Counted from the stretch's first letter, positions 8,467 through 20,642 are shown. The stretch: 64,000 nt of DNA from Streptacidiphilus fuscans (GCF_015690355.1 NZ_JADPRT010000002.1:372001-436000), one strand, 5' to 3'. Numbers and translations: made by a program. The notes: generated by a model not told the origin, from the letters alone.

Positions 8467-8838
8467 TCAGCGGCCGGTGGCCGCAAAGAGCCGGACCTCC
8501 GCACGACGCTGCGCCGCCGCCTCGCTGTCGGCCTTGGCGCCGGCCAGGGCCCGCTCGGCGCGGTCGACGTCGATCTCGTCGGCCAGCTCGGCGACCTCGG
8601 CCAGGATCGACAGCTTGTTGTCCGCGAAGGACAGGAAGCCGCCGTGCACCGCGGCGATCACCGTGGTTCCGTCCGCCTGGCGGATGGTCACCGGCTGGGT
8701 GTCCATCGCGCCAAGGACCGGGGTGTGCCCCGGCTGGATGCCGATGTCACCGGACTTGGTACGGGCAAGGACGATCGTGGCCTCGCCCGACCAGACCTTT
8801 CGGTCGGCCGCGACCAGCTCGACGTGCAGCTCAGCCAC
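8467..8838 (-). CDS. atpC: ATP synthase epsilon subunit
   Basis: This 123-residue epsilon subunit sits on the central stalk and couples gamma rotation to F1. The beta-sandwich domain is complete (VAELHVELVAADRKVWSGEA; DIGIQPGHTPVLGAM). The C-terminal helical part is short, as in other actinobacteria. The start is the GTG at 8836-8838 with GAGGAG upstream; longer extensions in this frame run into the intergenic region. It is the last gene of the atp operon. Confidence 0.95.
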   Translation of the reverse strand: MAELHVELVAADRKVWSGEATIVLARTKSGDIGIQPGHTPVLGAMDTQPVTIRQADGTTVIAAVHGGFLSFADNKLSILAEVAELADEIDVDRAERALAGAKADSEAAAQRRAEVRLFAATGR

Positions 8839-8950
8839 CGTGGGCTCCTCGGTCTCAGCCCCCCGCCGCAAAACGGGGGTGGGGAAAGAATAACGGGTGG
8901 GAAAGGGGCGGTCCCAACCAGCGGTCGGAACCACCCCTCACCTCATGCGA

Positions 8951-11312
<2,362 letters not shown>

Positions 11313-11337
11313 GGGTCGCTACGTCCTTTCCGTCTCG

Positions 11338-12912
11338 TCAGGCGTTTTCGCCGAGCAGCGCACCGGTGTGAGTGGTGAACTCGCGCTTGAAGGCGGTGAT
11401 CGCGTCGACCAGCGACTCGATCGTGCCGTCCTCGAGCTTCTGGGTCTCGACGATGGTGGTCAGGACGCCCTTGTGCTCGCGGCGCAGGTAGTCCAGGAAC
11501 TCACGCTCGAACTTGCGCACGTCCGCGACCGGGACCTCGTCCAGCTGACCGGTGGTGCCGGCCCAGATGGAGACGACCTGCTCCTCGACCGGGAACGGCT
11601 GGTACTGGCCCTGCTTCAGCAGCTCGACCAGGCGCGCACCGCGCTCCAGCTGCGCCTTCGACGCGGCGTCCAGGTCGGAGGAGAAGGCGGCGAACGCCTC
11701 CAGCTCGCGGTACTGGGCCAGGTCCAGACGGAGGCGACCGGCCACCGACTTCATGGCCTTGATCTGGGCGGAGCCACCGACGCGGGAGACCGAGATACCG
11801 ACGTTCACGGCCGGGCGGATGCCGGCGTTGAACAGGTCGGACTCCAGGAAGCACTGGCCGTCGGTGATGGAGATGACGTTGGTCGGGATGTACGCCGAGA
11901 CGTCGTTGGCCTTGGTCTCGATGATCGGCAGACCGGTCATCGAGCCGGCGCCCAGCTCGTCGGAGAGCTTCGCGCAGCGCTCCAGCAGGCGGGAGTGCAG
12001 GTAGAAGACGTCACCCGGGTAGGCCTCGCGGCCCGGCGGACGACGGAGCAGCAGCGACACGGCGCGGTAGGCCTCGGCCTGCTTCGACAGGTCGTCGAAG
12101 ATGATCAGGACGTGCTTGCCGTCGTACATCCACTCCTGGCCGATGGCGGAGCCGGTGTAGGGGGCCAGGTACTTGAAGCCCGCCGGGTCCGACGCCGGGG
12201 CGGCGACGATGGTGGTGTACTCCAGCGCACCGGCCTCCTCCAGCGCACCGCGAACGGAGGCGATGGTGGAGCCCTTCTGGCCGATGGCGACGTAGATGCA
12301 GCGGACCTGCTTCTTCGGGTCGCCCGAGCGCCAGTTGTCGCGCTGGTTGATGATGGTGTCGATCGCCACCGCGGTCTTGCCGGTCTGGCGGTCACCGATG
12401 ATCAGCTGGCGCTGGCCACGGCCGATCGGGGTCATCGCGTCGATGGCCTTGATGCCGGTCTGCATCGGCTCGTGCACCGACTTGCGGACCATGACGCCCG
12501 GAGCCTGCAGCTCCAGCGCGCGGCGGCCGTGGGTGTCGATCTCGCCGAGGCCGTCGATCGGGTTGCCGAGGGGGTCCACCACGCGGCCGAGGTAGCCCTC
12601 GCCGACCGGAACGGACAGCACCTCGCCGGTGCGGCGGACCGTCTGGCCCTCCTCGATCCCGCTGAACTCGCCGAGGACGACGACACCGATCTCGCGGGCC
12701 TCGAGGTTGAGCGCGAGGCCGAGGGTGCCGTCCTCGAACTTCAGCAGCTCGTTGGCCATGACCGAGGGAAGGCCCTCGACCTTGGCAATGCCGTCCGCCG
12801 TGAAGGTGACGGTGCCGACCTCTTCACGCGAGGCGGCGTCCGGCTGGTACGACTGGACGAAGTTGTCCAGAGCGTTCCGGATCTCCTCCGGCCGGATCGT
12901 GAGCTCCGCCAT
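11338..12912 (-). CDS. atpA: ATP synthase alpha subunit
   Basis: The regulatory F1 subunit, 524 residues, binds nucleotide non-catalytically and contributes the arginine finger to beta. The P-loop GDRQTGKT is at 173-180. The arginine-finger segment lies in the [14 protein letters not shown] region. I start at the ATG at 12910-12912 ([11 protein letters not shown]), preceded by AGGGAA. An upstream extension to 12966 is out of keeping with the family. The 150-base gap to atpH (12913-13062) has no further gene. Confidence 0.98.
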   Translation of the reverse strand: MAELTIRPEEIRNALDNFVQSYQPDAASREEVGTVTFTADGIAKVEGLPSVMANELLKFEDGTLGLALNLEAREIGVVVLGEFSGIEEGQTVRRTGEVLSVPVGEGYLGRVVDPLGNPIDGLGEIDTHGRRALELQAPGVMVRKSVHEPMQTGIKAIDAMTPIGRGQRQLIIGDRQTGKTAVAIDTIINQRDNWRSGDPKKQVRCIYVAIGQKGSTIASVRGALEEAGALEYTTIVAAPASDPAGFKYLAPYTGSAIGQEWMYDGKHVLIIFDDLSKQAEAYRAVSLLLRRPPGREAYPGDVFYLHSRLLERCAKLSDELGAGSMTGLPIIETKANDVSAYIPTNVISITDGQCFLESDLFNAGIRPAVNVGISVSRVGGSAQIKAMKSVAGRLRLDLAQYRELEAFAAFSSDLDAASKAQLERGARLVELLKQGQYQPFPVEEQVVSIWAGTTGQLDEVPVADVRKFEREFLDYLRREHKGVLTTIVETQKLEDGTIESLVDAITAFKREFTTHTGALLGENA

Positions 12913-13062
12913 CTGGGTTCCCTGCTCTCCTAGTTGCGTCCTCGGCCCGCCCGTGGAGGGCCGCAAGTATTCGACTCTCGGTCAGTTCCCGCTGGTGGTG
13001 CGGTGCGAGGGCTGACCGTCCTCTGTTGTGTACCGACCGAGGGTCGGAATGCTGCTTGGGCT

Positions 13063-13878
13063 CTAGCCCGCCAGGCCCTGGCTCGCGGTGTCGAGACGAC
13101 CCGCGATCGTGCCTTCGATGATCTCGTCGCCGATCTGGATCCGAACGCCGCCGAGGACCGCCGGGTCCACGTCGAGGTTCAGGTGCACCTGGCGCCCGGC
13201 CAGGGACGCCAGCGCGGTGGCGAGGCGCTGCTTCTGCGCGTCCGACAGCGGCACGGCGGAGGTGACCAGCGCCACCACGCGACCACGACGGTCGGCGGCG
13301 AGCCGGGCGTACTCCTCCAGGCCACTCTCCAGGCTACGTCCACGCGGCTGCGTCACCAGCACGGTGATCAGCGCGATGGTCGCGGCCCGGGCCTTGCCGT
13401 CGAGCAGGTTGCGCACCAGCGCGGCCTTGGCCTCGTTGCCCGCGGCGTTGTCGGTCAGCGCGGAGCGCAGCTCGACGTTGCCCGCGACCACGCGGCCGAA
13501 GCGGAACAGCTCGTCCTCGACCTCGTCGAGGGCGTTGGCCTTGTCGGCACCGATGATCAGCGCCAGGGCGCCGAGCTGCTCGGTGGCGTCCGCGAGGTCG
13601 CGGCCGGCGGCCCAGCGGGACCGGACCATGCCCGAGAGCAGGTCGATCGCGTCCGCGCCGACCTTGCCCTGCAGCAGGTTGGTGACCAGGTCGGCCTTGG
13701 CCTGACCCGGCGCGGCCGGGTCGGTGAGGGTCCGACGCAGGCCCGCCTCGTGGTCCAGCACCCGGGTGATGTCCAGCAGGTCGTCCGACAGGCGGTCGAG
13801 GTCGACGGACGCGTGGTCCGTCAGCGCCTCAAGTCGCTCGCGGGCGGCCGCGGTGGACTGCCGGGTGGCGGCGCTCAC
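13063..13878 (-). CDS. atpH: ATP synthase delta subunit
   Basis: The peripheral stalk subunit, 271 residues, joins the b dimer to the top of F1. It is long compared with the roughly 180 residues of E. coli, as in other streptomycetes, with an extra N-terminal helical segment before the canonical six-helix domain. The C-terminal LGGVRIQIGDEIIEGTIAGRL is the family signature. The GTG start overlaps the atpF stop by four bases (GTGA), implying translational coupling. Confidence 0.95.
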   Translation of the reverse strand: MSAATRQSTAAARERLEALTDHASVDLDRLSDDLLDITRVLDHEAGLRRTLTDPAAPGQAKADLVTNLLQGKVGADAIDLLSGMVRSRWAAGRDLADATEQLGALALIIGADKANALDEVEDELFRFGRVVAGNVELRSALTDNAAGNEAKAALVRNLLDGKARAATIALITVLVTQPRGRSLESGLEEYARLAADRRGRVVALVTSAVPLSDAQKQRLATALASLAGRQVHLNLDVDPAVLGGVRIQIGDEIIEGTIAGRLDTASQGLAG

Positions 13879-14426
13879 TTGGCACCCGCCGACTCCGCGG
13901 CCTTGGCTTCGAGCTCGTCAAGGAAGCGGTCGATGGTACGGCTCTGGCGGGCGGAGTCCTCCAGGGACTCACCGACCACCTTGCCGGCCAGCTCGACCGA
14001 GATGCGGCCGATGTCGTGGCGCAGCTGCGTGGTCACCTGACCGCGCGTGCGCTCGATCTCCGCCTGGGCGTGCGCGACGGTGATCGCAGCCTGACGCTGC
14101 GCCTCCTCGCGGGCCTCGGCGATGATCATCGAACCCTGCTCGCGGGCGTGCTCGGTGATCCGGGCCGCCTCGTGACGGGCCTCGGCGAGCTGCGCCTTGT
14201 ACTCCTCCAGCGTGCGGGTCGCTTCGGCCTGAGCCTCGGCTGCCCGCTCCAGGCCACCCTCGATCGCGTCGCGCCGCTCCTCCAGAGTCTTCTGGATGTT
14301 GGGCAGGAGCTTCTTGCCGAGGACGCCGAAGACGATGAAGAAGGCGAGAAAGCCGATGATGAGTTCAGGCGTGGAGGGGATCAGCGGGTTCTGAGGCCCC
14401 TCCGCAGCCAGAAACTGCGTCAGCAT
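13875..14426 (-). CDS. atpF: ATP synthase b subunit
   Basis: This 183-residue subunit has one N-terminal membrane helix (about 22-42, ELIIGFLAFFIVFGVLGKKL) and a long charged coiled coil that forms the stator. AAAGG lies upstream of the ATG. It overlaps atpH by four bases. Only one b-type subunit gene is present, with no b' or b-delta fusion. Confidence 0.96.
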   Translation of the reverse strand: MLTQFLAAEGPQNPLIPSTPELIIGFLAFFIVFGVLGKKLLPNIQKTLEERRDAIEGGLERAAEAQAEATRTLEEYKAQLAEARHEAARITEHAREQGSMIIAEAREEAQRQAAITVAHAQAEIERTRGQVTTQLRHDIGRISVELAGKVVGESLEDSARQSRTIDRFLDELEAKAAESAGAK

Positions 14427-14464
14427 GTCTGTACCTTTCGTCGAGCGTGGCTACTGGTGTCGAC

Positions 14465-14776
<312 letters not shown>

Positions 14777-14803
14777 TCAGATGGTCAGGAGTGCGGGCGG
14801 GTC

Positions 14804-15616
14804 TCAGTGACCCTCTTCGAGCGCTCCGCTGATGTAGAGCGAGGTGAGGAGGGTGAAGATGTACGCCTGCAGGAACTGGATCAGGACCTCGAAGGCCGTC
14901 ATGCCGATGGCGAGGATGAACGATCCTCCGGCGAAGGCGGACATGATCGAGGGCGTCAGCAGGTACCAGCTCGCGACGCTGAACATGACGATCAGCATGT
15001 GGCCGGCGAACATGTTGGCCCACAGTCGGACCGCGAGCGTGAACGGCCGCGTGATGACGTTCTGGAGGAACTCCAGGAACACGATGAGCGGAACCAGGGG
15101 CTTGGGCAGACCCTGCATGTAGGTCAGGTGCTTCCAACCACCCAGGAAGCCGTGCGTCTTGAAGGTGAGGTACATGTACGTGATCCACACCAGCACGGCC
15201 AGCGCCACCGGGTAGGCGAAGCGCGAGGCGACCGGGAACTGTGCCAGCGGGATGATGGACATGATGTTCATCACCCAGACGAAGAAGAAGATCGACGTCA
15301 GGAACGGGACGAACTTGTCGCCCTTCTTGCCGATGACGTCACGCGCGATGCCCCGGGCGATGAAGGTGTAGCCGATCTCGCCGACCAGCTGCAGCTTGGT
15401 GGGGACCAGCTTCGGCTTGCGGAACGCCGCCCAGAAGAAGCCGACCACCAGCAGCATGCAGATGATCGCCAGCAGCATCGGCTTGGTGAAGGCGAAGCTG
15501 CCGATGGTGAAGATCGGCTTGAAGTTGAAGGAGTCGAGCCCAGGGGCCGGGAAACCGCAACCAGAGGGGGTGATGTGACACCCGCTCGCAACGAGCGTCG
15601 TGGAGGGGCTACTCAC
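14804..15616 (-). CDS. atpB: ATP synthase a subunit
   Basis: The 270-residue membrane stator channel has the essential Arg197 in PFTLAVRLWANMFAGH, which faces the c-ring Glu. It has five to six membrane helices. The conserved helix AFEVLIQFLQAYIFTLL is near the C-terminus. The start is GTG at 15614-15616 with AAGGAG upstream. A 187-base gap to atpI contains a small hairpin (CCCTGAC arms, 15726-15747) that might tune expression between atpI and the rest. Confidence 0.97.
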   Translation of the reverse strand: MSSPSTTLVASGCHITPSGCGFPAPGLDSFNFKPIFTIGSFAFTKPMLLAIICMLLVVGFFWAAFRKPKLVPTKLQLVGEIGYTFIARGIARDVIGKKGDKFVPFLTSIFFFVWVMNIMSIIPLAQFPVASRFAYPVALAVLVWITYMYLTFKTHGFLGGWKHLTYMQGLPKPLVPLIVFLEFLQNVITRPFTLAVRLWANMFAGHMLIVMFSVASWYLLTPSIMSAFAGGSFILAIGMTAFEVLIQFLQAYIFTLLTSLYISGALEEGH

Positions 15617-15803
15617 CCTTGACTCCTTCGTCGTGAAGCATCAGAACTGCAACCTTGTGTGTCGGCGCGACGGAGGACCGCCGCAGTTCGGCACCGTGAT
15701 CGGGTTGTCCGGGGCCACTCGCTCCCCTGACGCACGAGGGTCAGGGAGGGGGCTCCGGATTCCGGACGATAGCAGATGTCTTGGTACTACCTTTACGCGG
15801 GCC

Positions 15804-16253
15804 TTACGTCCCGTTGCCCGGGCCGCCGGGCTTGCTCTGGGGCCCGTCGGGCTTGCCGGCCGAGGTGTCCACGTAGAGGGTCTTGCTCTTGAGCGTGAAG
15901 TACACCTGCCCGCCGACCCAGGCCAGCAGGGTGGCCAGCAGGGAGAACCCGAACGCACGACCGTTGAAGAACGAGGCGTTCTTGAAGACCACGATGAAGA
16001 CGCCGGCGAGCAGCATCTGCACCGCATACACCAGGAGCCCGGCCATCAGCACCGTCTGCGGACGGTCCCGAGTGAGCCGCATCAGTGCCGCGAACCCGCC
16101 ACCGAACACCACCAGGGCCACGGCCAGCGCGATCAGTGCGCCGATCAAGCCCTTGGAGCCGGCGAAAACCGTGCTGAGCACCAGCGCGAGGATGCCGACG
16201 GGCGCTGCCACCAGGGCACAGCCGCGCAGGATCCGGGCGTCGTTGGACAACAT
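15804..16253 (-). CDS. atpI: AtpI-like membrane protein, first gene of the atp operon
   Basis: This 149-residue protein has four predicted membrane helices and a Pro/Gly-rich tail (GKPDGPQSKPGGPGNGT). AtpI proteins help c-ring assembly or Mg2+ supply, and the position directly before atpB supports the call, although sequence conservation in this family is weak. It starts at an ATG with CCGGAG upstream and likely carries the operon promoter in front of it. Confidence 0.85.
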   Translation of the reverse strand: MLSNDARILRGCALVAAPVGILALVLSTVFAGSKGLIGALIALAVALVVFGGGFAALMRLTRDRPQTVLMAGLLVYAVQMLLAGVFIVVFKNASFFNGRAFGFSLLATLLAWVGGQVYFTLKSKTLYVDTSAGKPDGPQSKPGGPGNGT

Positions 16254-16363
16254 TGTCGTGGCTCCGGAGCGATGAGGTCGTGAGTTACAGCAGGGTGGGT
16301 GGGGACGGAGAGCCTGGTCGAACGCCCTTCTCCCATAAGGTCCTTCGGCAGCTCACCCGATGT

Positions 16364-16379
16364 CGTGAACGGTATCACA
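16364..16379 (-). promoter_or_regulatory. Candidate Crp-type binding site upstream of atpI
   Basis: The minus-strand sequence TGTGATACCGTTCACG matches the Crp/GlxR consensus (TGTGA, six bases, TCACA) at nine of ten positions. It lies 111 bases upstream of the atpI start and about 20 bases after the glycosyltransferase stop. Actinobacterial Crp/GlxR proteins bind such sites and control energy metabolism. A functional role here is inference. Confidence 0.45.
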
Positions 16380-16397
16380 AGCTATTTGGCGCAGTCT

Positions 16398-17771
16398 TTA
16401 CTTTCTTGGTGTGCTCCTTGACACACGCACCGCGCCCGAGCCGGATCGTCCCGAAGTGCCCGAATGGTGCCCCACCGCATGGGAGCCCGTGCCGATCTGG
16501 TCGAGCAGCTCCTCATCGGCCGTGGTCAGCGACGATGCCACCGGAGCGGGGTCGTCGTGGATCTCCTTTACCGAGTCATCGGTAAGAACATTCTTTACCT
16601 TTGCACTCTGCCGGTAGCGCGGCGGCAGGAAGCGCTCCGCCACCCGGGGAGCGTGCGGCCGGAAGCGCGGCAGCAGCAGGAGCAGGATGCCGATCACGCA
16701 CAGCACCAAGGCGACCTTGATGGCCAGCAGTTCGGTGCGGTTGGCGGAGAAGGCGACGGTGCCGAAGGCGAGCAGCGCCGCCCAGAAGTACATGATCAGG
16801 ACCGCGCGGCTGTGGGAGTGGCCGAGCTGCAGCAGCCGGTGGTGCAGGTGCTGCTTGTCCGCGGCGAAGGGCGACTTGCCGGCCCAGGTGCGGCGGACCA
16901 CCGCGAGGATCAGGTCCGCCAGCGGGATCGCGATCACGGTCAGCGGGAGCAGCAGCACGATGTAGACGGGCACCATCGCGTGGACCGTGGAGGTCGCGCT
17001 CTGCGTCTGCATGGTGATCACGTCGGGGTCCACACGACCGGTGATCGAGATCATGCAGACCGAGAGCACCAGCCCGATCAGCAGTGCGCCGGAGTCGCCC
17101 ATGAAGATCCGGGCGGGGTGGAAGTTGTGCGGCAGGAAGCCGATCACCATGCCGACCAGGATCACGCTGAACAGCGCGGCCGGCGCCGCGTCGGGCACCG
17201 AGTACCCGTACCAGAGCCGGTAGGCGTAGACGAAGAACGCGAGGGCGGCGATGCAGACCATGCCGGCCGCCAGACCGTCCAGACCGTCGATGAAGTTGAC
17301 CGCGTTGACGCTTATGACCACCAGCGCCACGGTGATGAAGGTGCCCCACATCTCCGGCAGGGCGACGGTGCCCACACCCGGGATCGGCAGCCAGAGCACG
17401 GTCAGGCCCTGGTAGACCATGACGCCCGCGGCCACCATCTGGCCGCCGAGCTTGACCAGCGCGTCGACGCCCCACTTGTCGTCCAGCACGCCCAGCACCC
17501 ACATGATGGTCGCGCCGGAGAGCAGCGCCGGGACATCGCCGGTGCCCTGGAAGACGTACTTCAGGGTGTCCAGGTGGTCGGCTGTGAGCAGGCCTGCGAC
17601 GAGACCGCCGAACATGGCGATCCCACCGAGTCGTGGCGTCGGCTCCTTGTGGACGTCGCGGTCACGGACCGGCGGCATGGCGCCCGCGATGATCGCGAAC
17701 TTCCTCGCCGGACCGGTCAGCAGATAGGTCACCGCCGCGGTCACGCAGAGCGTCAGCAGGAACTCACGCAC
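16398..17771 (-). CDS. MraY/WecA-family undecaprenyl-phosphate sugar-1-phosphate transferase
   Basis: This 457-residue polytopic membrane protein (about 10-11 helices) is a polyprenyl-phosphate N-acetylhexosamine-1-phosphate transferase. Motifs are DRDVHKEPTPRLGG near the N-terminus, VNAVNFIDGLDGLAAG (catalytic DGLDG), MGDSGALLIGL and the HLHHRLLQLGHSH cytoplasmic loop, which is diagnostic of the WecA/Rv1302 group rather than true MraY. It probably starts lipid-linked cell-wall glycopolymer (teichoic/teichulosonic acid) synthesis. The GTG start at 17769-17771 has AGGAGG upstream. The C-terminal 70 residues are a hydrophilic Ser/Thr-rich tail. Confidence 0.9.
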   Translation of the reverse strand: MREFLLTLCVTAAVTYLLTGPARKFAIIAGAMPPVRDRDVHKEPTPRLGGIAMFGGLVAGLLTADHLDTLKYVFQGTGDVPALLSGATIMWVLGVLDDKWGVDALVKLGGQMVAAGVMVYQGLTVLWLPIPGVGTVALPEMWGTFITVALVVISVNAVNFIDGLDGLAAGMVCIAALAFFVYAYRLWYGYSVPDAAPAALFSVILVGMVIGFLPHNFHPARIFMGDSGALLIGLVLSVCMISITGRVDPDVITMQTQSATSTVHAMVPVYIVLLLPLTVIAIPLADLILAVVRRTWAGKSPFAADKQHLHHRLLQLGHSHSRAVLIMYFWAALLAFGTVAFSANRTELLAIKVALVLCVIGILLLLLPRFRPHAPRVAERFLPPRYRQSAKVKNVLTDDSVKEIHDDPAPVASSLTTADEELLDQIGTGSHAVGHHSGTSGRSGSGAVRVSRSTPRK

Positions 17772-17878
17772 CAGAGTCCTCCTGTGCTGCGCTGTACACC
17801 CCCGAGATATCGGCAGAGCATAGCCGTCCCGTCCATGAGCGGTCGCCGGAATCAAGGTGCGTCACGGGCACACCCTAA

Positions 17879-19174
17879 TCAGAGAGACGCCGACTCCTCG
17901 CATTGCGGTTTTGTCGACAGCCCAGGAAAACGCTCCGCCAGGGAACGCACACGTTCGGTCACCGACCCGGAGTTCGGCTCCTTACCCGCGGCGCGGATCA
18001 AAGCCGCGATCTCCTGCATCTCCGGCTCTCCCATCCCCTGCGTCGTCACGCAGAGTGTCCCGAGCCGGACCCCTGAGGCGGACGCGGGCGGCACGTCCTC
18101 GTACGGGACGGCGCAGTGCCCGAGCAGCAGCCCCGCCCGCTCGCACCGCTGCTCGACCTCCCGTCCGGTCAACCCGAGCGCGCGGGCGTCGACGGTGACG
18201 AGGTGGGTGTCGGTCCCGCCCGTCAGCGGGCGCAGGCCGTGCCCGTCCAGTGCTCCGGCCAGCGCGCGGGCGTTCGCCACGCAACGGCGTGTGTACCCGG
18301 CGAACGCGGGCGTGGCCGCGCGTCCCAGCGTGTAGGCCTTGGCGGCGATCTGGTCGACCATCGGCCCGCCCTGGATGAACGGGAACACGGCCCGGTCCAC
18401 CCGCTCGGTCAACTCCCTGGTGCAGAGCAGGAACCCGCCACGCGGCCCGCCCAGCACCTTGTGCGTGACCCCGCACACCACGTCCGCGTACGGCACCGGG
18501 GACGGGATCGTCCCGCCCGCCGAGAGCCCGAGCGTCTGCGAGGCGTCGGCGAGCAGGTGCGCTCCGACCTCGTCGGCGATGGACCTGAACGCCTCCCAGT
18601 CGATCGCCCGCGGGTACGAGATCGCCCCGGCGACCAGCACTTTCGGCCGAGCCTTGCGGGCCAGGTCGCGCACCTGGTCGAGGTCGATCAGCCCGTCGCT
18701 CTTTCGCACCCCGTACGCGGTGACGGAGAACCAGCGTCCGGAGAAGTTGGCGTGCGAGCCGTGGGTGAGGTGCCCGCCGTGTGCGAGCGACATCGCCAGC
18801 ACCGAGTCCCCCGGCCGCAGCAGGGCCGCTGCCGCGGCGAGCACGGCACTGGTCCCGGAGTAGGGCTGCACGTTGGCGTGCTGGGCCCCGAAGAGCGCCT
18901 TCGCGCGCTCGACGGCCAGCTCCTCGACCGCGTCGGCGGGCCCGCAGCCGGTGTGGTGGCGGCGGCCCGGGTAGCCCTCGGCGTACTTGTCCGCGAAGTC
19001 GCTCCCGAGGAGCGCGCGCACGCGAGGTGAGGAGAGGTTCTCTCCGGCGAGCAGCTGGATCTGCGTCCGACGCCGCTCCCGCTCGGCGTCGAGCAGCGCG
19101 TCCAGGGCGGCATCCGGCTCGTCGGTGAAGGCAGCAGCCCGCGCCGGTTCGTCACTCGTCACCAGGGTCGCCAT
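17879..19174 (-). CDS. Serine hydroxymethyltransferase-like PLP enzyme (divergent paralogue)
   Basis: This 431-residue fold-type I PLP enzyme follows the SHMT template: LLAGENLSSPRV, DKYAEGYPGRRHHTGC, LAHGGHLTHGS, and GVTHKVLGGPRGGF with the PLP lysine at about 239. SHMT makes glycine and methylene-THF from serine. The DxxH motif that contacts PLP (DMAHxAG in standard SHMT) reads DASQTLG, with Gln for His, and the active-site lysine is preceded by GVTH rather than TTTTH. It may be a second, specialised copy rather than the main GlyA. GGAGGTGA precedes the ATG. It follows the phosphatase/tsaC group. Confidence 0.8.
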   Translation of the reverse strand: MATLVTSDEPARAAAFTDEPDAALDALLDAERERRRTQIQLLAGENLSSPRVRALLGSDFADKYAEGYPGRRHHTGCGPADAVEELAVERAKALFGAQHANVQPYSGTSAVLAAAAALLRPGDSVLAMSLAHGGHLTHGSHANFSGRWFSVTAYGVRKSDGLIDLDQVRDLARKARPKVLVAGAISYPRAIDWEAFRSIADEVGAHLLADASQTLGLSAGGTIPSPVPYADVVCGVTHKVLGGPRGGFLLCTRELTERVDRAVFPFIQGGPMVDQIAAKAYTLGRAATPAFAGYTRRCVANARALAGALDGHGLRPLTGGTDTHLVTVDARALGLTGREVEQRCERAGLLLGHCAVPYEDVPPASASGVRLGTLCVTTQGMGEPEMQEIAALIRAAGKEPNSGSVTERVRSLAERFPGLSTKPQCEESASL

Positions 19175-19241
19175 GGCCGCGGTCACCTCCGGTGCAAACG
19201 GTACGCCGGGGGTATGGGATATGCCTGTGCAGACAGGGCCG

Positions 19242-19273
19242 GTTGCACTGTTCGGGGCGCGGGGAAGTGCAAC
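19242..19273 (-). terminator. Short palindrome of the GTTGCAC repeat family, likely phosphatase-gene terminator
   Basis: GTTGCACT and AGTGCAAC form an 8-bp perfect stem around a 16-base loop that contains GGGGCGCGGGGA. This looks like a collapsed copy of the intergenic repeats at 3763-3928 and 27003-27131. It lies 27 bases beyond the stop of the phosphatase gene and about 68 bases before the SHMT start. Confidence 0.6.
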
Positions 19274-19299
19274 TTCCCCTCGGCCCGAACGGTTCGGCG

Positions 19300-19983
19300 T
19301 TAGACCCGCACCCGGGCCACGCCCGTCAGCGCCGTGACGATCGGGTCCAGCGCGTCGAAGATCTCCGAGCCGCAGTTCCGGAACATCCCCAACGGCGCAC
19401 CGTACGGGTCGTCCACCTCGTCCGCCTCCGGCGAAGCCGCCAGCAGCCACCCCCGCAGCGCCGCCGCGGCCCGCACCAGGACGCGGGCGCGCTCGGCCAG
19501 CGCGCCCGGTTCGACGGAGTCGTCAGGGAGGGTCGCCGGGTCGATCGCGCGGACGAGGCGGGTGAACTCCTTCAGCGTGAAGGTGCGCAGGCCCGCGTCG
19601 TGGCCCATGGAGATGACCTGCGCCCGGTGGTCGCGGGTGGCGGTCAGCACCAGGTCGGCGTCGATGACGTGCTCGTCGAGCAGCTCGCGACCGATGAAGC
19701 CCGACGGGTCCGCGCCGAACTCGCCCAGGATCTCCGCCGCGTTGGACTCCATCGGCGCGCCCTCGTGGCCCCAGGTGCCGGCGCTCTCGACGGATATCTC
19801 CGCGCCCGCGCGCCCGCCCAGACGGAGCGTCAGCTCATGCAGGGTCAGCCGCTCGGCGATGGGCGAGCGGCAGACTCCGCCCGTGCAGACGTAGAGGATC
19901 CGGAATCTTCCGACGCGCTGCTCCGCGCCGTGGGCGTAGGGACGCGGAGTGGGGCGTATCGGCCGGACGACTCGACCGGTCAA
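19300..19983 (-). CDS. Low-molecular-weight protein-tyrosine phosphatase-like protein
   Basis: This 227-residue protein carries the PTP signature loop CTGGVCRS (Cys nucleophile, CX5RS) after the first beta strand, and a DDPYGAPL motif providing the general-acid Asp near the C-terminus. It is an arsenate-reductase/LMW-PTP fold with an N-terminal extension of about 35 residues. The start is best placed at a TTG (19981-19983): GGAGG lies 7 bases upstream and TTGA overlaps the tsaC stop. No ATG or GTG precedes the catalytic loop in this frame. It is translationally coupled to tsaC. Confidence 0.85.
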   Translation of the reverse strand: MTGRVVRPIRPTPRPYAHGAEQRVGRFRILYVCTGGVCRSPIAERLTLHELTLRLGGRAGAEISVESAGTWGHEGAPMESNAAEILGEFGADPSGFIGRELLDEHVIDADLVLTATRDHRAQVISMGHDAGLRTFTLKEFTRLVRAIDPATLPDDSVEPGALAERARVLVRAAAALRGWLLAASPEADEVDDPYGAPLGMFRNCGSEIFDALDPIVTALTGVARVRV

Positions 19984-20627
19984 CTCCCGGCCTCCAGGTC
20001 GGGTACGACCTCCCGGAGCTGCTCCAGCGACACCGCGCCCGCGCGCCGCAGCACGGGGACCTTGCCGGTCACGTCGACGATGGACGACGGGACGGCGTGG
20101 TCCGCACGGCCGCCGTCGAGGTAGACGGAGACGCTCTGGCCGAGCTGCTCCTGGGCGGCGTCGCACGTCGCCGGGGACGGGCCGCCGGTCAGGTTGGCGC
20201 TGGAGACGGCCAGCGGACCGGTGGTGTTGAGCAGTTCGATGGCGACCGGGTGCAGCGGCATCCGGACCGCGACCGTGCCGCGGGTCTCGCCGAGGTCCCA
20301 GCGCAGCGACGGCTGGTGACGGGCGACCAGGGTGAGCCCGCCCGGCCAGAACGCGTCGACGAGCTCCCAGGCCGACTCGGAGAAGTCGGTGACCAGCCCG
20401 TGCAGAGTGGTCGGCGAGCCGACCAGGACGGGGCTGGGCATGTTCCGGCCGCGGCCCTTGGCCGCGAGCAGCTCGCCCACCGCCTCCGCGGAGAACGCGT
20501 CGGCGGCCAGGCCGTAGACGGTGTCGGTGGGGATGACCACCAGTTCGCCCCGGCGGATCGCGGAGGCGGACTCGCGCAGACCGGCAGCGCGCTCGGTCGC
20601 GTCGGAGCAGTCGTAACGACGACTCAT
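19980..20627 (-). CDS. tsaC: L-threonylcarbamoyladenylate synthase (Sua5/YwlC/TsaC)
   Basis: This 215-residue YrdC-domain enzyme condenses threonine, bicarbonate and ATP to threonylcarbamoyl-AMP, the precursor of tRNA t6A37. Visible motifs are VIPTDTVYGLAADAF at about 31-45, LLAAKGRGRNMP and VAVRMPLHP, and AVSSANLTGG. No long Sua5 C-terminal domain is present, only a short linker. It is downstream of prmC by 15 bases and overlaps the phosphatase, forming a prfA-prmC-tsaC-phosphatase operon. Confidence 0.95.
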   Translation of the reverse strand: MSRRYDCSDATERAAGLRESASAIRRGELVVIPTDTVYGLAADAFSAEAVGELLAAKGRGRNMPSPVLVGSPTTLHGLVTDFSESAWELVDAFWPGGLTLVARHQPSLRWDLGETRGTVAVRMPLHPVAIELLNTTGPLAVSSANLTGGPSPATCDAAQEQLGQSVSVYLDGGRADHAVPSSIVDVTGKVPVLRRAGAVSLEQLREVVPDLEAGS

Positions 20628-20642
20628 CGGTGGGATCCCTTC

